A stretch of DNA of 64,000 bases, taken from Toxonevra muliebris. Taxonomy: Eukaryota > Arthropoda > Insecta > Diptera > Pallopteridae. The position numbers and the translations under genes were made by a program. The notes below the pieces were generated by a model that saw only the letters and a program-made list of their open reading frames with translations, did not search any database and was not told the origin of the DNA. Where the stretch lies: contig OY829326.1 of the NCBI GenBank assembly GCA_963691655.1, forward strand, positions 149,128,998-149,192,997, read 5' to 3'. Below, in pieces: positions 22,825-33,138 of this stretch (positions are counted from its first letter, which is position 1; each line of letters begins with the position of its first letter).

Positions 22825-24060
22825 CAAGGCCGTATTTAGGAGGGATTATTTGGTTTCCACCCGAAATGTGGAAACTGTCTTCTAATTTTTGATATTAATT
22901 GCAAGTGGATGGAAAATAAATTAATATAAAGTCTATTAAACGATTTTTTAATATTTTTTACTTCCATCGGTTTCTTTCTAAAAGGTCAAGTATAAACAAG
23001 TAAATTTGAAATCTTAGTTACACTATCCGACAAAATTCAATTTGTTTTCTTTGACCTGAGTTTTGACTTCGGATTCAAAAAGAAAATATGATGCTGAGCA
23101 GTCAATATCTGTTTTTGATTTAAAGTTTCGTTCTAAAACAGATTGAAAAACTTAAAAATAAAAAAAATAGAAAAATTTATCGGATCCTTGTAAAATTAGA
23201 TTTCTCTGAAAGGTAATAAAAAACAATATTTTATTATGTAGTATATTTAGAGTTTTTTTTACCATCAAATGACTCTCTCACCCTAAACTCGTCCGCCATA
23301 TTTGATCCGCCATTTTGAATTTTTAAAATCAGACTGCAGATTTGTAACCTTAAAACACTTCGGACCACTACAATTTTCATTATGTCTTACCGTGGGTGTA
23401 AGTAAGATAAAATTCGTTCTTTGTACATTTTTTTTCCTGCACCCCGAGACATAAACATGCGCTTCTGCTTTAAGGGCGCATGCGAACAATTTGGCTTGTA
23501 GGCTCATTTGAAAGGGCATGATTTAGCCTTTAAAATCTAAATTTCAAAGTTTGTAGCACGTCAGGGTTCAGCTCTACAATTTTTCAAAAATGGCCAAAAA
23601 CACTATTTTTAGGGGTTTCAAGCCCATTTTTTTTAAAACGTGACATGATGCGAAATTTCTGACCTCAGATTCGTATTCAGCATGGAACTCTAGGAAACAT
23701 ATTATCCGCCGAACCCATGCAGGGCGCTGTTAATGGATCAGCTCCAAAGTTTTAGGAGACAATCTTAAAATGTAATTAATTCTTATTTTAATGCTGTGAC
23801 TACAATAAATTTAGGGAATATATGCCAACCTCATCTGGGTTCTTCATTATTGATAATGACCCTAATTCCCAGTGATAATCAATTGAAAAAAATGAGCCAC
23901 TGACTATTTTTGGCGTTTCTGGTCATTTTTTTTAGTTTGGGTACATCATCAATAATGACAAGTCACAGAGTTATCGAAATTATGTCCTTCACATTGAATA
24001 ATATTTATTGGAAAAAATTTAAATTGATTATTCTGAGAATATTTTGTAATTTTCGCCAAA
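22825..24060 (+). mobile_element. hAT-like family 2, copy 1 (right end missing)
   Basis: It starts CAAGGCCGTATTTAG and follows the same order as the complete copy at 26586-27512: TGGAAACT, GATTAATTGC, TTACTTCCATCGGTTT, ATTCAAAAAGA, TTATCGGATCCTTG, then a CCCATTTTTT block and ACATTGAATA near the right. It has extra interior sequence, including the GATCCGCCATTTTGAATTTT block, and stops matching near 24060. No 8-bp duplication can be tested because the right end is lost. Confidence 0.6.
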
Positions 24061-24321
24061 TGGACGTTTAAACTTCGTTTAAATTGCCATATGTTTTGGC
24101 AGCTACTTCTTTCAAAAAAAAGTGTCTGTGAATCAAAAAAAAGAAACAAAATGAATTTTTCTGGTGAAGAGAACGTGAGTGATGCTGAAATGTACGAAAT
24201 CTTAAAAATTACAGTTTTAAGAAGATAAAATCGCGGCCAAACCATTTTCATATATTTGGAGAGAAAGGTTTTTATGAACGATTCCGTCTTACAAAGTCTT
24301 CTGCGCATAGCGTCCTGGAGC

Positions 24322-24531
24322 TTATTGGCCCGCATATAAGGAATCGAACAAATTGGTGTGACATTGCATGTGCAAAAGAGTGTTCCATATTTTCGACTTT
24401 TCTTCCGCACTTGCCCTTTTCGTTTGCTTGCACTCTATTATTTTGTGCTTCTCTACAACTTCTAGTAGGAAAGAAATCTCCGCGGAGATAAAATTAAAAC
24501 AGCTTTTAATATTTTTTTCTTTGAAATCCAT
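24322..24531 (-). pseudogene. SANT/Myb-like (zeste-type) DNA-binding domain fragment
   Basis: The 69-residue frame starts MDFKEKNIKSC at 24531 and continues with ISAEISFLLEVVEKHKIIEC, KQTKRASAEEKSKIWNTL. The spacing of conserved Leu, Val, Glu-Lys-His, Ile-Glu-Cys-Lys and Lys-x-x-Trp residues resembles the zeste-type Myb/SANT domain common in insect transposon accessory proteins. A likely continuation with NKLQDAMRRRL is in another frame, suggesting a frameshift. It lies in a block (about 24060-24770) with GTTTAAAC-rich sequence on both sides, so I read it as part of a decayed DNA transposon, perhaps Harbinger-like. This is recognition from memory and is tentative. Confidence 0.4.
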
Positions 24532-25054
24532 TTTTTAATTTTAGATTTTAATTTTTTTCTGTCGACAAAAAAATGATCAACTGTTAGAAATAAGCAAAAA
24601 TATCGATAATTATTTGATATTTCTCGGTGTTGCCATACACAAAAGGCAATTACTGAGTTGAAATTAAACTCACACTGAAAAACGGATTCTATAGTTAAAC
24701 GTAGATCGGAGTTAAGCGACGTTTAAACAAACTTAGTTTAAACCAAGTTTAAGCTCGCACTGAAAAACTGGCCCTTGGACTGAAAAGTAACAGTTTTCTT
24801 GATCTATAAATAATAAAAAAGGAAACCACAAAATATGCATTACTACCTTTCACTCTTCCCATTTAAAGTTAATTTATGAAAAAGTTTTAAGCATTTAAGC
24901 GCATTATTCTTGAATCGACATAACTTCCTGTCTCTTCACAGAAAATAAAAAAAATAAAATAAAAATATGCAAATAAATATATTCCAAAAAAGACAACAAC
25001 AACCATATTTCACGTCTTCTTTTACGATTATTTATTTTATTTCATATTTTTCAG

Positions 25055-25151
25055 GTGTACTATTTGTATTTGTATATTGGAAGCATGATATTTTTATTAT
25101 TCATGTATGCAACATTGCTCTGGGGCAGACCGAAAATACCAATGAATATAA
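25055..25151 (+). CDS. OtopL: Otopetrin exon (second membrane helix)
   Basis: The 97-bp exon follows TTTTTCAG and ends at the donor AA|GTGAGT. It encodes VYYLYLYIGSMIFLLFMYAT followed by LLWGRPKIPMN, which is transmembrane helix 2 and a short basic loop. It begins in phase 0, joining FYE of the previous exon, and ends with one base (A) of a split Thr codon completed at 25394. Confidence 0.93.
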
Positions 25152-25393
25152 GTGAGTATACAAATGTATTTACAAGTATATACATAAATACAGATAGATG
25201 TGCATACAAAAAAAAAAAAGAAAAAGTTTATTGATTTTTAATAAAATTACTCCCGAATGACAAATTTTTATTATTGTTATTATATTATAACTACATATGT
25301 ACACATAGATATACACATGCAATTGTTATTTAATAAATGCTTTTATAAATTGTAATATCCGACAACAACAACAACGAACAAACAAACAAACAG

Positions 25394-25588
25394 CATCACC
25401 AACAAAAGCATCAGCTAAAACACGCTCCACCAGCGGTTCAGATAGTCTCGATGAATCGGATACTGATAGCATTTCAACAAGGAATAAACATTTACCACCC
25501 GTAATACCCGCACGAAGGCCCTCACTTTTGTCACCGCTCGGGCGTCAACATCACTATGGCAGCTTTTATTTGCGTATGGGTGCAGTGG
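25394..25588 (+). CDS. OtopL: Otopetrin exon (cytosolic loop between helices 2 and 3)
   Basis: This 195-bp exon is separated from the previous one by a 242-bp intron. It encodes a Ser/Thr-rich, charged loop (SGSDSLDESDTDSIST) and a proline-rich stretch (HLPPVIPARRPSLLSPLG), then YGSFYLRMGAV, the start of helix 3. It ends GTG G|GTAAGT. The serine and acidic content makes it a plausible phosphorylation site cluster, which is inference. Confidence 0.9.
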
Positions 25589-26585
25589 GTAAGTAGTCAG
25601 TGTAATGTAGTTCTATAATGTCTAGCGTAAAGTAGTTGATATGTTATGTGTATGAGTGAATTTCATGAAGATTTACGATTATTTACACACACATCAGCTA
25701 ATAAAAAACAAAAATTTTGGTTGTACTATGTGTGTCTGATGTAAAAAAGCATATTTTTTAATGAGAATTTATGAAGATTGAATAGAAAATTTATTGTTAC
25801 TGCGTTAGTGAAGTTTCTTTTGTTGAAAATATACTATTAAGGAGCTATATGTATATAGCGTAGAAATTGATGCGTGCAAAAGAATGCAAACTTAAGTAGT
25901 GAAAGTCATCGTCTGACTGCCAGTCTGCAAGTCTGTTAAACTTAAACGCACATACTGTATACATACATATTGCTTAAAGTAGTTTCATTTTATTGTTACC
26001 CATATACTTATTTAAGTTTATTAGGTATTATGGTGTCTTAAAACGTTTTTGTTTTCATCCTTTCCTTTTTTTTTTTTTTTTTTGAAGAACACTCAACGTG
26101 TCTATAAATAACATTGAAGCTTTTTAATCTAACACTTTTTGATCATTGGTTGGATTGTTACTCCATTCACTAACCCTCTACTTTAGTTACAAAATAATAA
26201 ACAATAGAAATTAGTGATGTGAAAAATCAAATATGTAGAACTATATATGTATGTAGAATACTTTCATGAATCGAATAACTAATGATATTCGGGTTTGTGC
26301 TGTAGGAAAAAAAATACCACAATTGCTTTTATTGAAACTTTTTGGTTTTTCAAACTGCTCTAGCGCTTACTGAAGAAGGTGTGGAGATAGTGACTATACC
26401 AAGCAAGGGGACAGACCCGGTTGGTTTCTTCATAATATTCATAATGACTAGTATAATTTTAGTATAAGTCTTTGATATTAATTATTTTTTATTAATTAGT
26501 GGAGGTTTTGCATGCTGAACTAGATTTCTCCAAATTTATTCTAATGCTGAGGCATTAAATACTTTCTTTTATCATCACTTTGATC

Positions 26586-27512
26586 CAAGGCCGTATTTAG
26601 AGAGAGATTTTGGGGATTCTGACCAACCCCCCCCCCCCCCCCCCCAAATCTGGAAACTTTATTCTAATTTTAGAGATTAATTGCCAATCTTTTGGGGAAA
26701 AAGTCAAAATAAAATCTATTTAACGATATTTTTTACTTCCATCGGTTTTTTTTTCTAAAAATTCAAATATAAAAAATAAATTTGAAATCTTATTTAGACT
26801 ATGCGATCAAATCCAATTGGTTTTCTTCGACATGAGGTTTGACTACGGATTCAAAAAGAGAAGGTGATACTGAGCACTCCTGCATTCATAGTTTTTCTAG
26901 GTCAGTAACTGTTTTTTATTTAAAGTTTCGTCCTGAATCAGTTTGAAAAGTTTAAAAATTAATAAAAATAGAAAAAATTATCGGATCCTTGTAAAATTAG
27001 ACTTGCTTCAACCCCATTTTTTCCTAAAACGTGACGTGATGGGAAGTTTTTGACCTCAGATTCGTGTTCAACGTGAAAAAACCCATGCAGTTTAGGAGGC
27101 AATCTCAAAATATAATTAACCTTTTAACGCATTATTGGTCAGAGCACCACGAAAGATCTCAACCTCATTCGGGTTCCTTATCATTGATAATGGCTCACTA
27201 TTTTTGGTAATTTTTTTGAGGTTGTGTACATCATCAATAGTGGGAAGTCAATGAGTTAATGAAATTATGTCTTTCACGATAAAAAAATGCATAAGAATGC
27301 ACATTGAATATTTATTTGAAAAAATTTAATTTGATTATTCTGTAAATTTTTTGTCACTTTTGGCCATTTTTTTGAGGTTAAGATTAAAAAAATCGGAAAA
27401 TTTTTCCTAAAATTTAATTTATTGTATTTAAAAATCAGTTTGATAAAAATTATTTATGAATATTTTCTTCGAATGAAACCGCCCCAAAAAAAAATTTCGG
27501 GCTACGGCCCTG
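26586..27512 (+). mobile_element. hAT-like family 2, copy 2 (927 bp, complete)
   Basis: The termini are CAAGGCCGTA on the left and CGGCCCTG on the right, the complement CAGGGCCGTA differing by one base. The flanks CTTTGATC (26578-26585) and TTTTGATC (27513-27520) form an 8-bp duplication with one mismatch. CA(A/G)GG termini and 8-bp duplications fit the hAT superfamily. A run of 19 C residues is at 26627-26645. No reading frame is present, so it depends on an enzyme from elsewhere. Confidence 0.78.
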
Positions 27513-27859
27513 TTTTGATCAACCTCATCATTCTTCGTGCAATCTAGTCATATATTCAGCGCAAGTAACTTTATAAGAAGTTCATTGTTGTTTTTAGGAA
27601 AAGACCCCGAAGTCCAATTTTTCCAAAATGAGTTAAGGTTTCGCAGCAATTAAGTCAAGAATGGCCTCGACGTAGAAATCTTCATAGATAGATTAAAAAT
27701 AGGTTGAAGTTTCGGACCACAGAGTATGATATTTTCAAAATCGCTGAATTATCTAAAGTATTTCAGAGTGAAAGATCTGTAAGGCTTTATATAACTTCCA
27801 ATAGAACGAAGCAAAGAGACCTTACATTCAACTGCTGGATTTAGAGAATAACTTACTTA

Positions 27860-28925
27860 TTGGGAGTATGAATGTATAAACTCGAATTTTTTCGTAATTC
27901 GGACATTTATTGTGATTATAAGTTTATTCTTTAAAGTATTGTCCATCGTTAGCCACAACCTTTTCCCATCTTTCTGGTAGCATACGGATTCCGAGTTGAA
28001 AGAACTCCTCATCATTTGAGGCTATCCACGAATCGACTCATTTTTTGAGTTCTTTGAAAGAACGGAAGGGCTGTTCAGACAGGCCATGTGTCATCGATCG
28101 GAACAAGTGGTAATCAGAAGGAGCAATGTCTGGAGAATACGACGGGTGGGGTAGCACTTCCCATTTCAGCGTTTCCAAGTATGTTTTTACTTGCCTTGCA
28201 ACATGCGGCCGAGCATTGTCGTGCTGAAGAATAACTTCGTCGTGTCTATTCTCATATTCTGGCCTCTTATCCTTTAATGCTCGGCTCAAACGCATCAATT
28301 GTAGTCGGTAGCGGTCGCCAGTGATCGTTTCATTCGGTTTCAACACCTCATAATACACGACACCTTTCATATCCCACCAAATACACAGCATGAGCTTGGA
28401 TCCATGGATGTTCGGCTTTGCCGTTGAAGTTGATTCATGTCCGGGCGGTCCCCATGATTTTTTACGCTTTGGGTTATCGTAACGTATCCACTTTTCATCG
28501 CCAGTCACAATACGATGCAGAAAACCATTTCTTTTCTGTCGTTCAATCAGCAGTTCACATGTGAAAAATCGTGGTTCGACGTCTCTCGGCTTCAATTCGT
28601 ACGGCACCCAATTTCCTTGCTTTTGAATCATTCCCAACGCTTTTAATCGTTTAGAAATGGTTGATTGATCAACTCCTAAAGATTCTGCAAGTTCTTATTG
28701 CGTTTGACATGAATCTTCTTCGAGTAATGCCTTCAATTCTTCATCTTCGAACTTTTTTGGGCCGCCTGAACGCTCCCTGTCTTCAACATCAAAATCACCA
28801 CTTTTGAAACGGGCATACCACACCTGACACGTTCTAACGTCTATAGCACAGTCAGGATGAGCTTTAGTGAGTAAACGATGTGCTTCAGTTGCGTTTTTCT
28901 TTAAATTTAAGAAGCAAATTAAAAA
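27860..28925 (-). mobile_element. mariner element, copy C (truncated)
   Basis: The left terminus TTGGGAGTATGAATG follows TA (27858-27859). Similarity to the fuller copies ends in the transposase N-terminal region near 28925, where AAGCAAATTAAAA runs into a poly-A stretch. The far terminal repeat and the start codon are missing. Confidence 0.85.
27930..28915 (-). pseudogene. mariner transposase pseudogene (copy C)
   Basis: The longest open piece is 28038-28637 (199 codons). It holds the linker, HRIVTGDEKW, GSKLMLCIWWDMKGVVYYE, LQHDNARPH and YSPDIAPSDYHLF, so all three catalytic Asp residues are present. Upstream, a Gln codon in QTQQEL has become TAA (near 28698). Downstream, the Trp of KKWVDSW has become TGA (near 28040). 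The helix-turn-helix half can be read further to about 28915 but the initiator Met is lost. These two nonsense changes are absent from the other copies, so this one decayed on its own. Confidence 0.88.
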
Positions 28926-31229
28926 AAAAAGAAAGGAACTAAAATAGCTTTTTTTTTGCAGACAGTAAAGCTGTTATGGAAGCCTTAAATTTAACTAGTG
29001 GGTCACTGTATAGCAAAATTTTGAGGAGCTTGCTTGGTGCTTGGTTTCCTTCCTAAGTTTCAGGTTCAAAATTACTGTTATAGCCTGGCTGGCTAGTGGA
29101 AAATTTTATGGGTATTGAAAAATCGAAAAACTTAGCCCTAAACATTTCGAATGCACAATCATTCGTTGGGTATATCCACCCTCTTATTATTCAGAAATTG
29201 CTAATCAAGATTATTTCTATGCTGACCGCAATCTTTAGAGGGCACTAAAATATATAGTATATACTACGATATTCTTTAGTCTCTAAAATTCCAACAGTCG
29301 CTGTTGCAGGAGCCTGTGTTAGATAAAGACGCTCACTTGCTTTCCTCGTTTATGCCCTGCTCTACACTCTAGCTAAACCAGGAATTCGTTCTTTATACAC
29401 ACCTTTCTTAAATTATTTGGATGGATTACAAAATTTAAGCTAGAGAAATATTTGTCTAAGTCTCAAGAGGTTCATATAAATAGCTTTAGACTATTGTCTA
29501 TTATAAATTTCTTATATTTTTATTTTAGAAACGACTACTTGATCTACCTATCCAAACCCATGTTTCGAATACGTAAGCAGTAATCGAATATCTTTTAGAA
29601 CCGATTAATTTAGCTTTTTCATTTGCTACTCAGATAACAGAAGTTAAAAGAATTAAAGAAGATTTAGGCCAGGATCTCTGCAATGCTGGACGAAAAGTTT
29701 TTCCCTCGAAATCTTTTACACCGTATTTGTGAATTCAATATGCTTGCCGTGACCAAATCAATGAAATCAAATCGGTTTTTAGATTTCCCTGAAGATTCTT
29801 GATAAATCGTTCCTTCTTTTTTGTTGTTGTATTACTCTTCAACGTGGTAAACTTCTCATCTCCACATCACTAATACACTGCGTATATGTAACTCTGTATG
29901 TGTGTGTAAATTCTTGGGATTCTCAGATATTCCCTTAAGTGCCATTAATGTCACATCTCACTCACGCTCTTAACTAGTTGGTTATTTCGGCATTGAAAGC
30001 ATTTTACTTTCAAAAGAAAAGAAAATTTTCGTTTCCTTGCGTTATTTTTCGTTGTTCTCCCCAGTTCTTGTTGTTGATTGCCAGTTTTCATTTTTGCTAT
30101 CGAAATAAATCAACTCAAAATTCACGACAACAACAACCATATAAAAAAAGCAATAAAATTCATTGGAAATGTTTGTTTTTGTTTTTTTTTTTTCATGCGG
30201 ATTATTTATTGTATTTCACAATTGTGTGTGTATGTATTCGATTTATAACTGAGACTACAGTTTATTCCGCTTACAAAGTACTTCTTCTTTTTTTTTTCTT
30301 ACTTCGATAACATATCAAAAGTTACCTTCATTTCATAGAAGGAGCCGAAGAGTAGAACATTTGCTTTTTCAGCGCTATTTCCTTCCTTCGAAATCCTCCT
30401 CATCCTTTTCTTCCTTTCTTTTCTCTAATACTTGAAATAAAATGTTTTTTTGTTGTTGTAACGCTTGCCTGCGATTGAGTTAATTTTTGTCTTTGCAGCT
30501 TCCGTCTTTTGAGACGATTTCCGCTCGTTGATTTTAACTACGCGCTGACTTTAACTTCCTTCAACTTTCTGCGCGAATTTCTTTAGCTTTCTTTCTGCAA
30601 AGCTTTAAAAGTTTCTACTACGTTTAAATAACATAAATCTTTATTTAAGTGCTTGCATATATTTCCCAATGAATTTTATTAATTTGTAAATTTTACAATA
30701 ATTTTAAGATTCTATCATAAATTACATATGTTGTCACTGGGCTTATTAGTACTTAATAGCAGCTGTTGATACTTTTGTTAACAAGGAGAGGGGAAGAGAA
30801 TTTATAATGATTTACCATAGATTGATGCACTTTATTATGATATGGATACTACTATACGGAGGGTCTTGAATTCCGTGTTTCGCACTAGTATAGCAATGAG
30901 ATCATCAGTTTTATGCATTGATCTTCTATTGGGTATATTATGGCAGAAGTTTACTTTTGCTATGCATTCTTGATGCGGCTAATAATGTATTGCCAGATGC
31001 TGATATGGTGCGTATAGCAAAAACACTACATCTCCTTGATTTGAATTTAGCTTGGTTTGGTATCGATTTGATTAGGTACATTGTTGCAACGTGATTTTTT
31101 TTCAATGCACAGCTTACGCTACTTTAAATTTTATTTGGTAATAAAGAAAATTTTTTTATGACATTTGTTTACGTTTGTTTAGCTAATGACTTGATATAAT
31201 AAAACTTTTTTCTTTTATTACCTTTACAG

Positions 31230-31390
31230 CTTTCGGTATTGGCAGCATGATATATTCAGGTTTAGAATTTGGGCAATATTTTGAATTAAATCCGGATACC
31301 AAATGCCACAATGTACTCTTGGCGCTAACACCAGCAACTCGCATGGCATTTATATTTATACAAATGTATTTTATATTTTTGAATAATGAG
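31230..31390 (+). CDS. OtopL: Otopetrin exon (membrane helices 3 and 4)
   Basis: This 161-bp exon encodes FGIGSMIYSGLEFGQYFEL, the rest of helix 3, then a short CHNV loop, then LALTPATRMAFIFIQMYFIF (helix 4) and LNNE. The GLEFGQ and LTPATRMAFIFIQMYF patterns are strongly otopetrin-like. The first two bases complete an Ala codon; the exon ends in phase 0 at GAG|GTAAGT. Confidence 0.95.
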
Positions 31391-31500
31391 GTAAGTGTGT
31401 GTGAAATACTTCAATAATAGGAAACTTTGACCTTGAAGTAAATTGATTAACAATAATGCATATCCCTATTTAAAAACAACTTCTTCTCCTCTCTTTACAG

Positions 31501-32661
31501 CAAATCAAAGTATATCGCTATAAAATTATAGCACGTTTCGGACTAATGCATATGATTGGCACGAATCTGGCCGTGTGGTTGAATGTTCTCATTCAGGAAA
31601 CCAAACACGAGATATTGACATTCTATAATCCGGAAAATCGTACATTACGCATATCACATCGCATACCGGGGCACTCACGTGGACAGCAGCATTCAGTGAT
31701 TCCTGCCTCTGTCGTGTTTGATCCAGAAGCACATTTACGTGTGCCACGTGGCCTGAAGGGACCCTATCAAATATTCGAATGCCGCCGTACGAATATTATA
31801 GGTACGCTAGTGCAAGATGCTTCCCCCTTTCTATTCCCTTGCACCATAGAGTATTCACTGATTTGCGCCGCTATCTTATATGTAATGTGGCGTAGCATCT
31901 CACGCCCACAAAACACACCACCACAACGACCGGATACGATTAGTTCACCGATGAAACGTTCACCGCATCACTATTCGGTGGATTGTGCACGTGCGCATAA
32001 AGGACTTTTTGTTGGCATTTTAATATTAGTGCTAACCATCATTTCGCTGATACTCTTCTTTGTGTTGATCTCACGTCCGGACTTTGTAGCGCTCGCTGTG
32101 ACTGAGGTGACCATATGTGAATTGCTGATCTATGGCACCGCAACGATTGCAACACTCGTCGGCATGATACAAATGCGGCATTTACAGTACGATGCCTATC
32201 GTAGCTTCTCGTTAGATGATATCCTGTTGGTGGGTGCGCAGACCGGTTCATTTCTGTATAACATTTTCACTGTGATTGCTGGACATTTTACGCTGCGTAG
32301 CGATGATATGCTAGTACCGCTTAATGCGCTTGCCTCTATAGTGCAGACTGCTTGCCAAACTATGTTCATACTCGATGCTAGCCGTCGTCAGGCGGTAAGT
32401 CCTGAGCATATACGCAAAAAACCGGGCCGTGAAATTGTTACTTTCATGTTGGTCGTAAATTTAGCAATGTGGGCCATTAGCACGCTAGAGAAATCACGCG
32501 CTGAATCACATCCCATACAGTTGAACTTTTATGGATTATGGGCGTGGACTATTATAACGCATGTCTCCATGCCGCTCGCTATATTCTATCGTTTCCATTC
32601 GACTGTTTGCTTGTGTGAAATCTGGAAGCGTGCCTATAAACTTAAACCAACGTATATGTGA
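31501..32661 (+). CDS. OtopL: Otopetrin terminal exon (membrane helices 5-12)
   Basis: This exon follows a 110-bp intron with acceptor CTCTTTACAG. It opens QIKVYRYKIIARFGLMHMIG and encodes 386 residues. Hydrophobic segments match helices 5 (LMHMIGTNLAVWLNVLI), 6 (IEYSLICAAILYVMW), 7 (LFVGILILVLTIISLILFFV), 8 (LLIYGTATIATLVGM), 9 (LVGAQTGSFLYNIFTVIAG), 10 (ALASIVQTACQTMFI), 11 (VTFMLVVNLAMWAIS) and 12 (FYGLWAWTIITHVSMPLAIF). A large soluble loop lies between helices 5 and 6. The basic tail ends WKRAYKLKPTYM at UGA 32659-32661, a usual end for the family as far as I recall. The frame stays open after this stop; see the extension. Confidence 0.95.
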   Translation, partial: QIKVYRYKIIARFGLMHMIGTNLAVWLNVLIQETKHEILTFYNPENRTLRISHRIPGHSRGQQHSVIPASVVFDPEAHLRVPRGLKGPYQIFECRRTNIIGTLVQDASPFLFPCTIEYSLICAAILYVMWRSISRPQNTPPQRPDTISSPMKRSPHHYSVDCARAHKGLFVGILILVLTIISLILFFVLISRPDFVALAVTEVTICELLIYGTATIATLVGMIQMRHLQYDAYRSFSLDDILLVGAQTGSFLYNIFTVIAGHFTLRSDDMLVPLNALASIVQTACQTMFILDASRRQAVSPEHIRKKPGREIVTFMLVVNLAMWAISTLEKSRAESHPIQLNFYGLWAWTIITHVSMPLAIFYRFHSTVCLCEIWKRAYKLKPTYM

Positions 32662-33138
32662 GAGTTCGCGCGTGAGCGCATTGCAAGCATTGCGCAACAA
32701 CAACAATTCTGTGAAGAACTTAAAACTAATTTATCATATTGTTATTGTTCGACGACATTGGCGGGCGGTGATCTCGAAACGGTTGAAGAAGCTGATAGTA
32801 ATGGCGGTAGTGGCAGTGGTAGCGGCAATGGCGATGAAGCTGAGGGAGGCAATGGCAATGGTGGTGGTGGAGGTGCTGGTGGCAATGGTACAGATACAAC
32901 AACAGCAGTGGTGGAGGGTGCTGGCGGTACCATCGGAGATGATGAAATCGCCGTAAATGCCGAAGGGCAGCAGCTTCACTATAGACTACCAAAATCACAA
33001 ATGAATGCTTCAATCGCCGGTGGTGGTAAGCAACAGTCTGCGTTCTGTCCGGTTTTTGTTATAAATGGTGAATGAGTTTACGCGGATTTTGAGTTCATCG
33101 ATGCTGGTAGCGATAATCGTGAGCTCACTTTTGTTTGA
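32662..33138 (+). CDS. OtopL: Candidate stop-codon readthrough extension of otopetrin
   Basis: In the same frame as the channel, 137 codons (32662-33072) are open between UGA 32659 and UGA 33073. A further 20 codons (33076-33135) follow to UGA 33136. The first part begins EFARERIASIAQQQQF, then has a Gly/Ser/Asn/Asp/Glu-rich stretch, then ordered-looking text (LHYRLPKSQMNASIAGGG, AFCPVFVINGE). The second part reads VYADFEFIDAGSDNRELTFV. Glycine codons use GGC, GGT and GGA interchangeably, which looks like protein-level conservation rather than a DNA repeat. UGA readthrough is widespread in Drosophila genes, including a few double cases. Against this: the low-complexity core is open in other frames too, and both stops are followed by G rather than the leakiest C. 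An alternatively spliced C-terminus is the other reading. Confidence 0.45.

Larger units (their letters stand above)
17144..25054 (+). other. Otopetrin intron 2 (7.9 kb)
   Basis: The donor is GTAAGT (17144) and the acceptor TTTCATATTTTTCAG ends at 25054. It holds the split dispersed repeat and hAT-like element (17830-18570), mariner copy B (18906-20061), an inverted-repeat MITE (21452-21867), hAT-like family copy 1 (22825-24060) and a SANT-domain fragment (24322-24531). The stretches 20062-21451 and 21868-22824 show no gene; several short open frames there are unsupported. Confidence 0.85.
25589..31229 (+). other. Otopetrin intron 4 (5.6 kb)
   Basis: The donor GTAAGT (25589) and acceptor TTATTACCTTTACAG (ending 31229) frame it. 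It contains hAT-like family 2 copy 2 (26586-27512) and mariner copy C (27860-28925). The stretch 28926-31229 holds no supported gene; the 110-codon frame at 29978-30310 is AT-rich noise. Confidence 0.85.
4419..32661 (+). other. OtopL: Otopetrin-like proton channel gene (gene span, 5' incomplete)
   Basis: The coding sequence is join(<4419..5246, 17026..17143, 25055..25151, 25394..25588, 31230..31390, 31501..32661). Every junction is GT-AG and the phases chain correctly, giving about 852 residues. Otopetrins are plasma-membrane proton channels with 12 transmembrane helices, and in Drosophila the family includes an acid-taste receptor. Twelve hydrophobic segments can be read across exons 2 to 6. 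Introns are about 11.8 kb, 7.9 kb, 242 bp, 5.6 kb and 109 bp, and the long ones are full of transposons. I cannot tell from memory which of the insect paralogues (a, b or c) this is. The start codon is outside the visible exons. Confidence 0.92.

Noticed and set aside
22825..24060. Complete hAT element with coding capacity in the longer copy
   Set aside because: Although longer than the second copy, it has no transposase-like frame and its right terminus is missing.
23949..24410. 153-codon minus-strand frame
   Set aside because: It crosses the end of the hAT-like repeat and the SANT fragment; its composition and content do not resemble a protein, apart from a short piece that may be the shifted SANT tail.
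29978..30310. 110-codon frame in intron 4
   Set aside because: Phe/Lys/Leu-rich translation of T-rich sequence without domain or conservation clues.
32561..33013. Overlapping open frames on both strands across the otopetrin 3' end
   Set aside because: They lie over the glycine-rich extension and the last otopetrin helix. The low-complexity GGC/GGT run leaves most frames open; only the frame in register with the channel has sensible flanking protein.
32659..33075. UGA codons as selenocysteine codons in otopetrin
   Set aside because: Otopetrins are not known selenoproteins, and no selenocysteine-type RNA structure was recognised downstream. Readthrough or alternative splicing is simpler.
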